Below the pieces are notes generated by a model. The model made no database searches. It was not told the DNA's origin and was given only the letters and a program-made list of their open reading frames with translations. This document shows, piece by piece, positions 15,001 through 26,600 of a stretch of 64,000 nt of DNA. The DNA comes from Ooceraea biroi (Eukaryota; Arthropoda; Insecta; Hymenoptera; Formicidae). The stretch spans positions 10,427,945-10,491,944 of the forward strand of contig NC_039508.1 of the NCBI RefSeq assembly GCF_003672135.1. Reading direction: 5' to 3'. Made by a program: the position numbers and the translations under genes. Each line of letters starts with the position of its first letter. Positions within the stretch are counted from its first letter, which is position 1.

Positions 15001-18000
15001 GGCAGCGGTGATGGTGGTGGTGGTGGTGGCGACCGGTTTTCGAGCCACAACCGCAAACTGCACCTTCTCAGCGAGCTGAAATGGAAAGCGATTTTAAAAG
15101 CGCCTGGCAATCGCGTTATTACTACGCCTTTCCCTTCTATCGCCTCGAGTGAGCGAGATATAAATCGCTTGTACGTGAGCGCAATATACACGGTGTGTAC
15201 CGGCGTAATCGAGCCCGTATTTCCGTGACGTTTCGCGCGTAAGCGAATCTCCCAATCCGCATCTGTCCACGAAAGTCGGGTCGATGACGCAAAGATCACC
15301 CGCACGATGATGCACGTCCAGTTTTTCGCGTCCCCTGACATTTTCTTATTAATTGCCAAACGGACAGTTGCGAGTAAATTAAACCGCTACTTCACAAGCG
15401 AATAAATAAATCACTGTCGCAGCAAATGTCGATAAATAGTCATTTGTCATCCTCCACTGTTCTCTCTAACTGCGCCAGGCGAGTTTTGTGGAAGACATTA
15501 ACATAATTCTTGAATTGAAAAATATCCCGTCTGACTAGGATTCCTTTCCTATCAAATATGAAAAAATCAAAAGAGAATGCAGCAAGAAAAGAGGAGGTCG
15601 TCTTGGATACACGGTACATTATTGTTACCTTCGGATATGGCAAATTTTCTAGCATCAGATTAATGATACCTACTTACATCTGTACAAGTTACTTGATTGA
15701 TTGCCGTGATTAATTGGCTGTAATGGATATGTAGACTCGCAAGAATCGAGAACAACAATCGCGTTCTTGCTGGTTTCAGGAGGAGTATGTTTCCGAGAAC
15801 ATCAGATGGACGCCGATAGATTACTTTAACAATGCCGTGGTTGTGGAGCTTCTCGAGGGCAAGAGGCCACCTGGTCTCTTCTTGGTGCTCGACGACGTGT
15901 GCGCGACGCTGCACGGCGGAAGCACAGGTGCCGACTTCGACTTGAAGAAGGTATTCAAAAAGGCATATAGCGACCGCAATTCGTGCGAGATATGAATTTA
16001 CTAGTTGCGAATTGAGGCAAATAAGAGAGTTATCCATTTATCGCGTCATGTCGATCGCAGAAACTCGCGGGAACGGCCAAGCAGCACGTCCACTTCCAGG
16101 ACACCGGGGACGGTTTCGCAATTCTTCATTACGCCGGCATGGTGTCTTATTCCGTGGACGGATTCTGCGATAAGAACCGGGACGTTCTCTTCTTGGATCT
16201 GATCGAGCTGATGCAGACGAGCACGAAGTAAGTGCGACTCCGAGACGGAGCCGCTGGCCTACTTGATGATCATCCATTCACGATGACAGATCATCCCAAA
16301 AGCGAGTCCACAGCTGGACGACTGCCATTCGTGCCGTTCCAGGTTCTTTCCGATAAATATCGCCAATCGCCCAAGACCATTACGGCTGTTACATAAATAG
16401 TCCCTCGATAATTCAACATAATCATCGCGCGATTTCAACTACCGATCAATTGCGCGCGTATATTTACGTAAGGACCGTGCGCGCGCGAAAGACCTCGCGG
16501 AGGTTGCGCAAGAACGATAACCAGGAGTCACGGATTACCTGGTGTTTTGGTCACATTATTATGCTAACAAGAACGCCGTTTGACCTCCTTAATACCTACG
16601 TGTCATATCGCGCATCGTGATGTTCAGCGATTCCTTTAGCTTCACAGTGCTATCGTTCGCTCCTTTTTCCGAGACTATCGGTACCTGATACGTCGATAGC
16701 ACTGTTGGAGCTAAGTGTTTCTTATACTTCATTTGTATATTTTATATTTGTGATGTAAGAAAGGCACACGTGTGTATTTCTCAGTTCCTTGGTCCGTGAG
16801 CTTTACCCGCGGGAAAAGGACGCCGGTAAGACGAAGACTCTCAAATCCAGGCCAACCACCGCGGGCAGCAAAATCAGAAATCAAGCCAGCCGTTTGGTCG
16901 GTCAACTGATGAAGTGCACGCCGCATTACATCCGGTGCATCAAGCCGAACGAGACGAAGAAGCCGCGCGACTGGGACCAGATGAGAGTTAAGCATCAGGT
17001 AGGACAGTCGCTGCTCGTTCACTGTTCATATTTATTACTGGTATTTGGAAATTCAGTATTATCATACGTTTCCAATTAAAATTATCGCGTGAATAATATC
17101 TGTTAGCTTCGGGCAGTTGCTGCAACGCGATTAAATCATAGATGTTATCGTGGGTTTGGTTTTTTCTCTGCTTCCAACATCCAATGCTGAAAATCTTTCT
17201 CAGTTGGAATCGGAAAGGCATTTTAGTAAAATTATACTGCGAACGTTATATTCCACGGTCAATCATACAAGCAAATAAATTGCCGGCAAGTATTCCGGTT
17301 TCCAACACCGGAATCGATATTCGATTTTGTTATAATATGTTTGAAAGGCTTATTGAAAGGATTGGATCTAGATTAGACATGATTGATATATACATATATA
17401 CATGCGTGGATTAACAAGTGATAGTAACACGGTTTTTTCCGATGAAAAATTCTCCAGGTAGAATATCTAGGTCTAAAAGAAAATATCAGAGTGCGCAGGG
17501 CTGGCTTTGCCTACAGGAGGCCGTTCGCCAAGTTTCTACACAGATACGCGATTCTCACGAAAGAAACGTGGCCTCGTTGGCCCGGCGATGAGAAACAGGG
17601 CGTGGAGTGGATATTGGGAAGTATACACATCGACAAATCGCAATATCAGCTTGGCAAATCGAAGCTCTTTATCAAGGCGCCCGAAACTGTAAGTTCCCTT
17701 CACTCTGACACGTGTTTCTATTATTTTTTGTACAGTAAGAAATATAAAATGATAATATATCTCTAAAACGATAATATATCTCTGGATCGGTTGAGTTTCG
17801 TCAGATGAATTAACTGAACGATGTGTGATCTAGCTCTTCATGCTGGAGGAAGCACGCGACCGGAAATACAACATGTACGCGCGAGTCATCCAGAAAGCCT
17901 TCAAAAAGTACTTCGCCCGGAAGCGGCAGGCACAGCAGAAACAGGAGGCCGCCAATCTGCTCTTCGCTCGTAAGGAACGAAGACGGGCGAGCATGAATAG

Positions 18001-20049
18001 AAACTTTGTGGGTGATTATATAGGATTGGAAGGCAAGCCGCAAACAATGAGTCTAATTGGAAGACGGGAAAAAGTGTTCTTTGCCGAGGTTGTGAGGAAG
18101 TACGACAGAAGATTCAAGGTAAAAATTCAACGGTTCCTCGTCAGATTTAAATGGCTTCGTCAAACTTAAATGGTGGCTTAAATATTTTGTAATTTATGCA
18201 CGTTATGCATATCGCGATAATATTAATATTAACATCGATTTATAGTTTAAATACAATTTTATAGTAATGATTTACGTATGATAGATGTCCAGAAGGGACC
18301 TCATCCTCACCGGGAAGTGTCTTTACCTAATCGGTCGGGAGCAAGTGAAGAAAGGTGCGGAAAAGGGTAAATCCATCCAAGTTATTAAGAGAAAGCTTCC
18401 GTTTAATCAGATCAGCCACGTATCGCTGAGCACGCTACAAGTAATTATCATTATATAATTTTACATATGCACCGTACATACTAAGCCGATAAACAATTTA
18501 ACGATATTTCTTTTTATTCAGGATAACTTCATAATTATCCACGCGAGAGAGGACTACGGCAGCTTGTTGGAATCGGTGTTCAAAACGGAGTTCTTATCTG
18601 TTCTCAGCAAAAAATACCTAGAAGACACTGGTCATATTTTGATCATCAAATTCAGCAACGAGTAAGAGTGTTTTTCCCATTGCATTATTAGCGCAACGTA
18701 CATAATGCATTCTACTGACTTAAATGTCTCCTCTCCTTTCAGCTTGGAGTTCAAAGTGAAAAAGGAGGGTTGGGGCGGTGGCGGAGTGAGGCATGTAAAG
18801 TTCACGCAACTAGATTACGGCGATAAGGAAATCCTGAAACCATTCGGCAAAATTCTCAACGTCAGCATCGGACCGGGTCTGCCGAGCACGATGAGTAAGT
18901 TCAGGTTTGATCTTTAGACAATACTGTTGTATTTAAATGAGTACTAATTTCTAATCATTTCCATTTCAGAGCCTAATTTGGAGCCACGATCGACGTCACT
19001 CGTTCATTCGCACAGCAACGTCTCCAAACGGACTCCAACTCGTCAAGCGCCGCAACTGTGTGATTTAAGTTTACTCGATAATTATTACTCTAGTGCAGTT
19101 CCTCCTGCAGGAACTCCTTCTCGTCCGGTGGCAACTGCGAGGACTATAGCTCCTACAGCGCGAGCGGCTTCGAACGGTAGACCAAACATTCCATCAAATC
19201 GCCCGAATGTTCAACCTATGCAACAGCAAAGGGACATGAATAACAAGACACACTATCCCAACAAGTTGCAAAATCAACCGATCCCTATGATGGGCATGTT
19301 CATGAATCCCAATGGCGGGCCACGTGGTGAGTTTTAACAACTTTGATCTAAAGACATTGTCGAATAAATGGAACAACGTGAAAGAATACATTATGTTCTC
19401 AATTAGTCCATATTATAAGAAACCGTTTTGGATAGGAACAACTTTTGATGATTTATCCTAATTTACTTGACTAACGTGTTTTTTTTATTAACTTAAAGGT
19501 TTAATCAAATTTCCTCCACCACCCACGGAGCCGCCACCACAGGAGCCTGCAGGATTCAGGCTGCCCCCCCTTAACGGCGAGCGCAACGGCAAAGCTGCTA
19601 GTCACAGTCTCAATAAAGGCATGCAAACTTCTCAGGAGTGGAATGTTAAACAAAATAGCAACGTAATGAGCCACGCGAGAAGACAAGGTGATAATCCCGC
19701 GTACGCGGTAGCCAACAAGAGGGTACCTCCTCAGAAACCGGCGCCACCAAGTTTACCAAAGGTCAGAGCCTTGTACGATTACGAGCCACAGGATCTCGAC
19801 GAGCTAGGTCTCAAGGAAGGCGACGTACTCGAAGTACTCAAAGAACGTGAGTCATTGCAATCTTTCTGCGAAAGAAACGAAACGATGATACATCTATCGA
19901 CATGCGAGAACATTTTTAATAACGACAGGCTCTTGTGCACTGCGTAATAATCAATTAACATTGCCATTTCAGACGAGGGTGGTTGGTGGCACGGAAGACT
20001 GAAAGGGAAAACCGGTCTTTTCCCTTCAAACTACGTAGAAAAAATATGA
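1..20049 (+). CDS. Myo1e-like: Unconventional class-I myosin, long-tailed Myo1e/1f type (5' partial)
   Basis: Actin-based motor that links membranes to actin, acting at the cell cortex and endocytic sites. Seventeen exons are visible: 1-181, 274-436, 527-634, 780-908, 1155-1351, 1612-1779, 15780-15950, 16061-16227, 16785-16998, 17458-17688, 17834-18118, 18285-18440, 18522-18661, 18743-18894, 18970-19326, 19499-19846 and 19973-20049, giving 1,080 residues. The first codons encode the P-loop SGESGAGKT, so only the extreme N-terminus is missing. Next come motor landmarks: LDIYGFEIF, the FCINFVNEKLQQIF relay region, and an actin-binding segment with HYIRCIKPN. Sixteen residues before DALAK the TEDS site is Glu. 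One IQ motif follows (VIQKAFKKYFARKR), then the lipid-binding TH1 tail, a Pro-rich TH2 (exons 15-16) and a C-terminal SH3 (ALYDYEPQ, then GLFPSNYVEKI-stop). The TH2 plus SH3 tail separates it from short-tailed Myo1c/1d. The upstream exons lie outside the window. Confidence 0.95.
2518..4446 (-). CDS. Nested gene for a secreted, cysteine-free protein (possible peptide precursor)
   Basis: I do not recognise this protein. Two coding exons, 4446-4238 and 3229-2518, join in frame (…TEDY-R-LLEIE…) to give 306 residues. Residues 1 to about 21 look like a signal peptide: a short basic start, then a hydrophobic run around AIVLLVLFEL ending in an ATSA-type cleavage site. The rest has no cysteine, is rich in Pro, Arg and Asp, and carries a short poly-Gln tract (KQQQQQQ, about residue 95) and several basic sites (DDDKR, DKKAR, DRR, LRR). 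The last basic pair leaves a short acidic C-terminus, TDILPGYGFSEE. This make-up would suit a neuropeptide or prohormone precursor, but no amidation Gly-Lys-Arg repeat is seen. A 3' splice site (tttgcag) lies immediately before the ATG, implying a 5' non-coding exon further upstream. The gene sits antisense inside a myosin intron. The ORF and splice model are solid; the function is unknown. Confidence 0.7.
4447..15779. other. Large myosin intron, no further gene supported
   Basis: This is the rest of the 14 kb myosin intron to the right of the nested gene. It is relatively GC- and CpG-rich. It contains many open frames of 60-180 codons on both strands, but none shows a recognisable domain, a consistent splice context or a family resemblance. 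The 5' non-coding exon and promoter of the nested gene should lie here. Positions 1780-2517 on the left side of the intron likewise show nothing I can name. Confidence 0.6.
14982..15031. repeat. GGC/GGT trinucleotide repeat
   Basis: An imperfect trinucleotide run of GGC, GAC and GGT units, with about six consecutive GGT units near its right end. It lies in the myosin intron and no supported coding exon covers it. Confidence 0.85.
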
Positions 20050-23000
20050 GGTCCGTAACTGATGCAGTCATCGAAAAGTCCTACCGAGTCACATGGAACG
20101 TCGAAAGAAACTAGTAACGAGTACGCCGTGCTTGTTACGTGTAGTTTTCATACTCCATGAGCAATACGTATCATTGTGTGCGTGCGCAAGTCTTTTAGTT
20201 AAATACAGCAAGAAGCTTACGCATGCCAAAGTCACGAAAGAACTTGTAATTGAAAGAAAACGTAATAATGCGTTCTGCGTTTTCCATCTTATCTAACGAA
20301 AATTAAGCGAAGAGTCTAGTAATAGCGATTGTTCAAATGTATTACTTCCAAAGAGACATATTTTGCCGCATAATTCGGTGCTTAGCTAATCTTATTGTTA
20401 GTATCCGACAAAGTATTCCATTACGAGATTCTAAGAGAAATATGTCGATAAGATATGTCGCTCTTATTAATTAATAATTACTAATTAGTTAGCATATAAT
20501 AGATTTGTAATTCGTTACGTTTTCGTGTAATATACAGGCGCGATCGATATTTATATACTTAAAAAAGTGTCACAACTACAAATAAGTAAGTGACAAGCAG
20601 TCATTTATATCATATAAATGTAACGATATGTGTACATAGCGTCACCATAAAGTATATACTAATAAAATCATATCTCAATCACGTCTCTGTCAATTGTATA
20701 AAGCTAGTTTAATTAATTTTTCGTGTCCTCTGTCCCAACCACGTTGACCTCGATATTTCGTCGTAAGTTTTATACGACTTACGCAACTGTATGAAGCGCG
20801 ACAGAAGAGCCAAGATTAGTTCTGTCTATACAGATACATGCGTTATTCTGCAATAATAATAAAACAACATTCCGTGGTATTATCAACATCATATTTATTA
20901 CTTCTGTAGTGCTTTATAAGTCTTTCTTTATTAATGGCGGATATTGCGTGATACGTTTCCCTTGCTCGCTCGCTCGCACCCTCTTACATATATCACGATT
21001 AATATCGACGAAGGAAAATAGAACATCTCCACAAGATTATAGCATTGGCAAGAACGATTATCTTTACAATAATTATATCTCTCATACATAGTAATACAGA
21101 GTAAAATAAATTAAAATTAATTAATTAAATGTGCTAAATTCCATTAACGTAAATACAAGTATCCATAGGCACTAGAGAAAATAATAAATTATTGCTAAAT
21201 TATCTATATACCATCTGCTCGAAATCGATAGCCCCTTTTACACAGTCGCGTTCGTGTAAATTATAACTCGCAGGTGGCTGCACCATGTCAGAGCTAGATT
21301 TGGTTTGTGCCGATTCAAGATTTTTAGTATATTTTGAATTTCAGATTGAGATCATGTAACGAGTGGCTGATTCGGTCTAACGGAGCAGAGATAATCTTGC
21401 AGTCTGAAATATCTCCTTCCTCAGTGGTACGAAGTACCGTGTCGCACAATGTTGAGAATCAGTCACACCGATATTGCATCGACTATGTAGCGATTGCATG
21501 ACTGCGCAGCTTGATTCTTCTTGATCGGTTTCGAGAAACTAGCATATTATGACAAAGAACAAATATATAAAATGCATTCAAGACGTTTACTCGATCTAAT
21601 CACGATAGGTACATATTACGACATCAAAGGGATCGTTCCTCTGATGTTCTCCGAAGGTTTGCTCCTACTCTACTTCTCAATACTATGTGTTCCGACAGTT
21701 CAGGAGGGCGGTTTTCATACGGTTCTCGCTCAGGACATATATACATTCGTACTGTCCCCAACTACATCGTTTTTATTATTCAAGTTTCAGTGTTTTTGAG
21801 CATCCGCGCCGAAACTCTTCATTGTAACACGCTCTTAATTGTACTTACGAACTGTCTGTATATGTTGCTATATGTTAACGTAAAGTTCACAACTTGCGGG
21901 TACTTGTAAACAGAGAGAGAGATCACTTAACGGATACCAACGTAGCACACCTTCTCAATTCTCAAGGGCTATACTAAATCAGCAGTGATAAAGATGACTC
22001 AAACATCAACAGGAGGATTAACGTTAACTTGAACACTGAACGTAACAACAGGATGTAATAAGCATGATTTTCTGCTCGTGCACAATATCCAATACGCGAT
22101 CCGTTAGGCCGAATGCATACTGAAAGGGAAGAAATTTTGAACGATCACATCTGTTTCTTCTCTTCTCTTCGTGCAACGTGGTTAATTCACGTGGTGAAAC
22201 GCTTGAAAAATAACACGCCACTTGGTCGAAATGTTACAGTCAACACAATATTTTTTATACACAGACATACCACATAAGAATTACATCGTAGTAATTGCTC
22301 CACAAAATAGCATACTGCAATAGTAAAAATCGTCGGGTTCTCCTGCATTGTAACGAGTGAGCTCGTCAAATAAGACGTAAAAAGTTTTCCAACGTTCACA
22401 CAGATATGGCACAAATAGAGTACATCTGAATGATCTCGACGAGACTAACGCGAGTCCGGAAATGTATATAACGTCAGCGCAATCTGCCTTCATTCAATAA
22501 TCTACTCTTCACGATAATCAATTTAAATGAATAACGTGACGAAATATATATCTGCTGAATTAATCTTCGCATACCTCGCACATGCTCTTGCACAATAGCC
22601 CACTTTTTCGTAGATAGTTATGTAGAATAGTTATTTAATAGTATCAAGAACACTGGGAAATCAATAGAGAAATGATATCGATAGCAGAAGTGCTCAAATT
22701 TTCACAGTAATAACTTACAATTCTTTGGTCTTCGATATCTCGACGATTAAATAAATTTTCGCATAAATTAAGTGCTCCACTTTGTAATTAAAAAATAATT
22801 GCATTCTTGCATTCACGTTCTTGAACCAAGTATTAATCAATTTAAATAAATTTATTTAATGCAAAATTAAATAATCTCATAATTAGATCTCTTGGATTGC
22901 CAATATGGCCACAAAATTGTTAAAGCATACTTTTGCCACTCTTTTCCCATTTTTCTCAACTCTCAACTTGCGTCTGCAGTTGCTGTACTTTGCTAATCGT

Positions 23001-23631
23001 TTATTTAGAAAAGAATAATCTCGCATCTGTTTTTCTCTACTTTACTCTACTCGATTGTTTTGCATGATTTCCAACTCCACAGCGCGTATCGTTTTCATCT
23101 ACTTGCGCGCAATCCTACTAATGCGCGATATTCCATTTAAAGCACGTAGCAAAATGCTTATCACGTGAAATAATCGTCATTATGTTGAGTAACATACAAA
23201 AACCATACACATATTGATCAGCATTCGTCCGATGCCCCAATATTTTCAGATTTTAATCAACGTTGCGAGTTGTTCGCCGATGCGCTCGTATCTAAAGCAG
23301 TTGACGGAGTATTAAATCATCCTTGTAAATTAATCTATCACGTGTAGTAAAAAGATCCCCTAGAAATGATCTGTTTGTAAACCATCAAACGTCACACATA
23401 TTAACTCTGCAATATCTAGTTTCGTCGACTCTTTGGCAACGCCACAGCAAAATGGGTCATGCCTGTAGAAACATCAAGAAACGACGCATTTGCACGTAAC
23501 TGCATCTTTTAAAAAATATCGAATGTCAATAAACAAGTTCCTTGTTTGTTGAAAAAACGTTTGAATGATAAATGGCTTGGATGATTTACCTTGAAAATAG
23601 TCTCGGAAAAACGTGATAGACAATTAACTCC
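20050..23631. other. Intergenic interval between convergent myosin and EHBP1 genes (3' UTRs)
   Basis: AT-rich DNA between two tail-to-tail genes. The left part should be the 3' UTR of the myosin, with AATAAA at 20661-20666 and again at 20858-20863. The right part should be the 3' UTR of EHBP1, with minus-strand AATAAA motifs (TTTATT on +) at 23000-23005 and 22851-22856. No coding exon is supported in between; the open frames near 21.5-22.5 kb have no family features. Confidence 0.6.
20661..20666 (+). promoter_or_regulatory. Candidate polyadenylation signal of the myosin gene
   Basis: A perfect AATAAA about 610 bases after the myosin stop codon. A second copy lies at 20858-20863. Either would give a 3' UTR of ordinary length. 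Confidence 0.45.
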
Positions 23632-26600
23632 TCATTGCACGACGCAATTTTTGTTTCGTTGAGCTAGTCCAGCGCGGGACAAGTCACGCTCTATCTCGTC
23701 ATCATCTTCAATGCTAAAAGTCATTTAGGAAGCAAGATATAAAACTTAGTGATTTTTGAATAAACTATAAAGTGTATGATATGCATTTGTCACTACTCAC
23801 GCTCTCTCTTGCGTGTCGAGATGATGCACCAATTCGTCTCTCTTGTTCACGATAGACACCAGCTCCTCCAACAATAAATTTTCACGCATTTTTTGTTCGG
23901 GCGTCTTCCGCCACTCTTCCACCGCGAGAATGCTTCTCAATTCACGATTCAACAGCTCGAACCGTCGCTCCAAATCATCTTCTTTTTCCCTTTAGAACAA
24001 ACAAATCCCATTTATCAAATTTGTTACGCTAATATTATTTATTGAAGTTTTAGTAAAAGTTACAATACACTAATATAAAAAACACTTACAATATGTTTAA
24101 TTGCATTTGCCTTCTTAGGAGCGCGTTCTTCTTGTTAACCAGCGTGAACCACAGAGACATCAGTCTTTCCGTTTCGTCTTCGTTATCACTTTCCATGGCC
24201 GCTCTCAGTTGCTTTTCGAGCTTGCCAGCCTGTATATCGATCTGATTCTGTTCCCTTTCAAGGGCTTCTAGCTCATTTTGAATATAAGACGACATGTCCT
24301 TACCCAGCTATAAATTGAGAAACTAATATTATTCATCATTTTCTTGACTACTTCAAAATCTCGAATTAACAACTTGGATTACATCAACGTACCCCTCGAA
24401 GCGTGTATGGGGTTCTGTCGGGACTTCCTTTATCGGGTGAGATTCTTTCTATAATTTTGGAGAAGGAGTACAAAGGCGAACCAGTTTTCTTCTCTCCATC
24501 CATCACACTCGTGTTCCCCAGTATATTTCCATTATATTCGGACTGAAAAATTAATTATAATTATCCCGTTGTAATCTCAGTGACGTTACGTACTTTGAAA
24601 AAATAAATCGTATCACGTGAAGTGGTGCTTTTACACTGCTTTTATACCTTTATACTGAGCCTATCGCCGGGTGTTGACGGAGTGATGCTACGTCTAGGGC
24701 TATTATTTTGATCGTCTATCGATCGTCTATCGCTGCTGTTGTCGTCATTCAGCTGACTGGGAGTTACAGTGACGCCCATCTTTACTTCCGCTATCAGGCG
24801 CCTCGCTCTCTCGCGCAGCTGTTGCTGTCTGACGTCGTCGTTTTGTGCCTATAAAACACATTACACACACGCACACATATATAGACTTGTAATGATGTAT
24901 CTCGAAGAGATGCGCAATGCAATAATGGAAAATTAGCAAATATTAAATAAATGAAAATGTAATACTTCGATAGGACTGATCGCAGCAGAGATGAATCCAG
25001 CTGGCTTAGTTTGATTTCTGGCTTGTTCCAAAAGCTGTCTCGCACGCTCTCGCAATTCATCGTGCCGACTAACTAACGACTAATGTAAAAATAAAAATAC
25101 AAATATAAATAAAAATGTGATCGGTACATAAGCAGTCATGAAATTCTCTTTCCACTATTTTTACTAGTTTCTATTTTCTCTACTTGAAATAATTGCCTCT
25201 ACTTTAAAGAACTACTGTGATATTGAAAGTGTGAATGCATCATAATATTAAAAGTGGATATCGTTAATTACATGTGAACGTTGTTCTCCATGCGGCGGCG
25301 ATGCACCTTGACATTCAGAACTACCCCGACTTCCTCTATCACCAGAATTCAGTGAATCCTAAAAGAGATATTCTTAATGCTTGCATTGATAATTCCAAGG
25401 TATTATATGTTAAGATATGCAAAGCTTCTTCATAAATATGTCAGCTCAATCCAAGAATATCTTTGTATAATGTAAAAGTAAATGTATGCAGAATTAAAGC
25501 AGAGAGCAACATATCAAGTCACACAAAATTGTCATCGGTCTTCCAACTATTTTTATTTAGATATTCTATAAATAAAATGCCAATAGAAAATTCTGTTGCA
25601 TCATAAGTTAATATATAATATAAAGATTATATATTCAAAATGTTTACATTATATTAAATTCGAAACCTGTGAAGAAAACAAAACTAAAATCTGTTAATAA
25701 TTTATGATTTTGGCGTATTATTTCAAGCTTTACCGTAGAATGTTTCGCAAGATTTGCATCTCACAGAAATACTTTTTCATAACATTTTTACCGTTTTTTT
25801 TGGAGTTCAATAAAAATTGTGAAAATCAGGTTTAAATAAAATACCGAAGAATTTAATGCAAAGCTCACGAGACAGCCTGTACAAGTCTACATTTCGTGCA
25901 TCGCGAAACATATTATTATGCGCAATTGTCTCATGCATATTTATCTCATGCAACTCTATATATATTATATATAGGCATTATTTCCTGCCGGGAAGGAAAC
26001 GCGATTACAGAAACTCGTCGATTCGAAACGGAAAGTAAAGAGACAGAGACTCTTGCGTAGAACGCATTTGGCGTTTGGCCAATTCGCTAATGAAGAAATG
26101 TAATGAGGAAACAAATATAGATATATATAGATTTAGAAATAGTGCGCACGTTACGGGTTTATTGTTAATGCAGCAAGATGTAATAGAACAGAAGAAATGC
26201 ATAAAAAGCGATAGTCTGCGCAATCTCGTATATACTGACGTCACGGACCGGACTTTGCGATTTAGTGATCGAGATCGATTGCGACCATTTGTCGTCGACT
26301 ATCTGTATGTTCTCCTCTTCGTCATCGGAGCCGAATGGATCGGTTAATTGCCGGCGTGTCATAAGTATCGGACGTTGCTGCGCTTGTTGCACTCTCGGTG
26401 GAGACTTGCTCTGCAGTAAATCGGTACATCGTTTTTCTCAACAACGAAAGAGTAATTGATGCGCGAGTGCCGATACGCGCAACGCTTTTATCGCTAGACG
26501 TAGTTGAAAGTGATCGCGGATGTCGGGATCAATATCGAGCTCGGCTCCGTCCATCTACGTACCTTCTCTCTCGACGAGTACTTCTCCTTAGTCGGCGACA

